Below, one piece after another: positions 62,600 to 64,000 of a stretch of 64,000 nucleotides of DNA (its first letter is position 1; the number at the start of each line of letters is the position of its first letter). The notes under the pieces were generated by a model that saw only the letters and a program-made list of their open reading frames with translations, did no database searches and was not told the DNA's origin. The stretch is from Streptomyces sp. TBY4 (GTDB lineage: Bacteria > Actinomycetota > Actinomycetes > Streptomycetales > Streptomycetaceae): the NCBI RefSeq assembly GCF_024213195.1, contig NZ_JANAVF010000001.1, positions 496,001-560,000 of the forward strand, in the 5' to 3' direction. The translations under genes were made by a program, and so were the position numbers.

Positions 62600-63511
62600 T
62601 CAGATGACAGGCGGTCGGCCCAGCCGGGTCAGCCGCCAGACCGTACGCCATTTCATGGGGCGCCGGGGACCGCAGGAAGTGGTCCAGCCCTCCTTGAAGC
62701 CGCCGAACCAGGCCTTGAGCGCCGGCCCGGAGGGCTTGCGCAGCAGCGTCAGCAGGAGCCAGACGCCCACGTAGACCGGGACCAGCGGGGCGGGCAGGTT
62801 GCGGCGGGCGAGCCACACCCGGTTGCGAGCCACCATACGGTGGTAGACCGCGTGCCGGGAGGGGGCGGTGGCCGGGTGCAGGAGCACCATGTCCGCCCGG
62901 TAGTCGATCAGCCACCCGGCGTCGAGCGCCCGCCAGGCCAGATCGGTTTCCTCGTGCGCGTAGAAGAACTGCCCCGGGAGGTCTCCGACCTGCTCGAACA
63001 CCTTCGTGCGGACGGCGTTGGCGCCGCCCAGGAAGGTGGTGACGCGCGAGGAGCGCATCGGGTCGGAGGCCCGCAGCCGGGGGACGTGCCGCCGCTGGGT
63101 CTCGCCGGTCTGCGGATCGGCGATCCGGAAGCTGACGATGCCCAGCTCGGGGTCCTCGGTGAAGGCCTGCCGGCACAGCTCGGCGGTGTCAGTGCGCTCC
63201 AGCAGTCCGTCGTCGTCCAGGAAGAGCAGGACGTCCGCGTCGAAGCTGTCCAAGCCGCGAGCTCCGGCGGTGCGGAAGGCCTCGATGCCCACGTTGCGGC
63301 CGCCCGGGATGCCCAGGTTCTCGGGCAGCTCGACGGTGCGCACGCCGGCCGCCGGGTCCGCCAGGCCGGTGAGCCGCACGCCCTGGCCCACGACGACCAC
63401 CTCGACCGGGGCCCCGTCCTGCCGGGCCACCGAGTCGAGGAGCGCCTTGAGCTCGTCCGGGCGGTTGCCCATGGTGATGATCACGGCGCCCAGCCGCAGC
63501 GGCGCCGTCAC
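62600..63511 (-). CDS. Glycosyltransferase family 2
   Basis: A 303-residue GT-A-fold transferase: AVIITMGNRPDELKALLDSV at the N-terminus, ENLGIPGGRNVGIEAF, the metal DxD as LLFLDDDGLLE, and GQFFYAHEETDLAWRALDAG as the acceptor-side motif. It likely adds a sugar to the exported glycopolymer. GTG 63511 overlaps the stop of the upstream gene (GTGA). Confidence 0.92.
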   Translation of the reverse strand: MTAPLRLGAVIITMGNRPDELKALLDSVARQDGAPVEVVVVGQGVRLTGLADPAAGVRTVELPENLGIPGGRNVGIEAFRTAGARGLDSFDADVLLFLDDDGLLERTDTAELCRQAFTEDPELGIVSFRIADPQTGETQRRHVPRLRASDPMRSSRVTTFLGGANAVRTKVFEQVGDLPGQFFYAHEETDLAWRALDAGWLIDYRADMVLLHPATAPSRHAVYHRMVARNRVWLARRNLPAPLVPVYVGVWLLLTLLRKPSGPALKAWFGGFKEGWTTSCGPRRPMKWRTVWRLTRLGRPPVI

Positions 63512-64000
63512 TTGAGCCTGCTGGAGGCCAGGACCGACACCAGGTGCAGGACCGTCTGCAGCATCGCGATGCCCGCGAGCACCGCGACGCCGAGGCGCGA
63601 GAAGTACAGGTCGCCGCGCATCTGGTCGAGGACGGCCAGCACCAGGATGAGCAGCGAGGCCTCGATGCCGAGGACCAGGCGGTGGAACTTGAGCGCGGCC
63701 GCGGCCCGGCGGGCGAGCGCCATGCCGGAGGAGCGCGGCGTGGCCGCCGCGTCCTGGACCACGGGCTTGCCCGCCTGGTGGCGGGCGACGCCGACCAGGT
63801 CGGTCTCGGCCTTGATCAGGATCGCGCCGAGCGCCGCGAGGGTGCCGAGGAAGGCCCACAGCCAGTCGATGCGCCCGGTGCCCCACAGGTCGGAGGCGCG
63901 CAGGCCGAAGCCGACCAGCACCGCCGCGTCGCACAGGTAGGCGCCGACCCGGTCCAGGTAGACCCCGGACAGCGAGTACTGCTTCTTCCAGCGGGCGACC
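63508..64000 (-). CDS. CDP-alcohol phosphatidyltransferase family protein, 5' part outside window
   Basis: The frame is open to the window edge, giving about 163 C-terminal residues with several hydrophobic segments. The start of the visible part has SLSGVYLDRVGAYLCDAAVL, resembling the end of the CDP-alcohol phosphotransferase motif (G-x3-D). The rest, with ILIKAETDLVGVARHQ, fits the Streptomyces family near cell-wall glycopolymer genes. The key DG-x2-AR half lies outside. Confidence 0.8.
   Translation of the reverse strand, partial: VARWKKQYSLSGVYLDRVGAYLCDAAVLVGFGLRASDLWGTGRIDWLWAFLGTLAALGAILIKAETDLVGVARHQAGKPVVQDAAATPRSSGMALARRAAAALKFHRLVLGIEASLLILVLAVLDQMRGDLYFSRLGVAVLAGIAMLQTVLHLVSVLASSRLK

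Overview
The window is high-GC (roughly 72%) actinobacterial chromosome and almost certainly Streptomyces. The evidence is the GTG/TTG starts, GGAGG-type ribosome sites, a four-gene conservon (cvnABCD), a GH46 chitosanase, a monomeric isocitrate dehydrogenase, a full hopanoid cluster and a dispersed Streptomyces intergenic repeat. No phage, insertion sequence, integrase or CRISPR array was seen.

Layout. 1-9 kb: the 3' part of a SpoIIE-type phosphatase gene, a membrane/spermidine-synthase-like fusion, tRNA-Pro(GGG), DUF309, a VOC protein, the lactate operon lutABC divergent from cobF, and a class V aminotransferase. 9-11.7 kb: an oxygen-sensitive class III ribonucleotide reductase pair (nrdD-nrdG) behind a cobalamin riboswitch and two NrdR-like boxes. 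11.7-24.3 kb: an alpha-1,3-glucanase-like secreted protein, a truncated STAND-ATPase-like protein, isocitrate dehydrogenase, a two-component system, a serine hydrolase with a divergent AraC regulator, chitosanase with a CsnR-like operator, a methyltransferase fusion and a GNAT enzyme. 24.4-33.2 kb: CorA, a 0.6-kb GGGCCC-rich repeat tract, a molybdate-type HTH/TOBE protein, a LysR/LysE pair, a double-Nudix protein, an ECF sigma operon, a second tRNA-Pro(GGG), a split transketolase behind a SoxR/MerR-type promoter, and a MmcQ protein. 33.2-39.9 kb: a conservon with an extra GAF gene, then two tandem paralogous secreted proteins of three repeats each. 40-50.5 kb: hydrolases, RidA/HxlR, a mycosin-like (type VII secretion) protease with a frameshifted partner, a decayed patch, an AlkZ/AlkX-like protein, a LysM/M23 hydrolase behind a c-di-AMP (ydaO) riboswitch, and a tyrosine phosphatase. 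50.5-60.5 kb: the hopanoid operon hpnC-hpnD-hpnE-prenyl synthase-shc-hpnG-hpnH-hpnO. 60.8-64 kb: a Wzt/Wzm-type glycopolymer exporter, a family 2 glycosyltransferase and a partial CDP-alcohol phosphatidyltransferase.

How parts work together. hpnC/D/E make squalene from farnesyl diphosphate supplied by the prenyl synthase. Shc cyclises it, HpnH adds adenosine, HpnG removes adenine and HpnO aminates the side chain. The LutABC set oxidises L-lactate. The most notable regulatory units are the NrdR-box plus B12-riboswitch leader of nrdDG, the leaderless 19-bp-spacer promoter of the split transketolase, and the shared -10 element between lutA and cobF.
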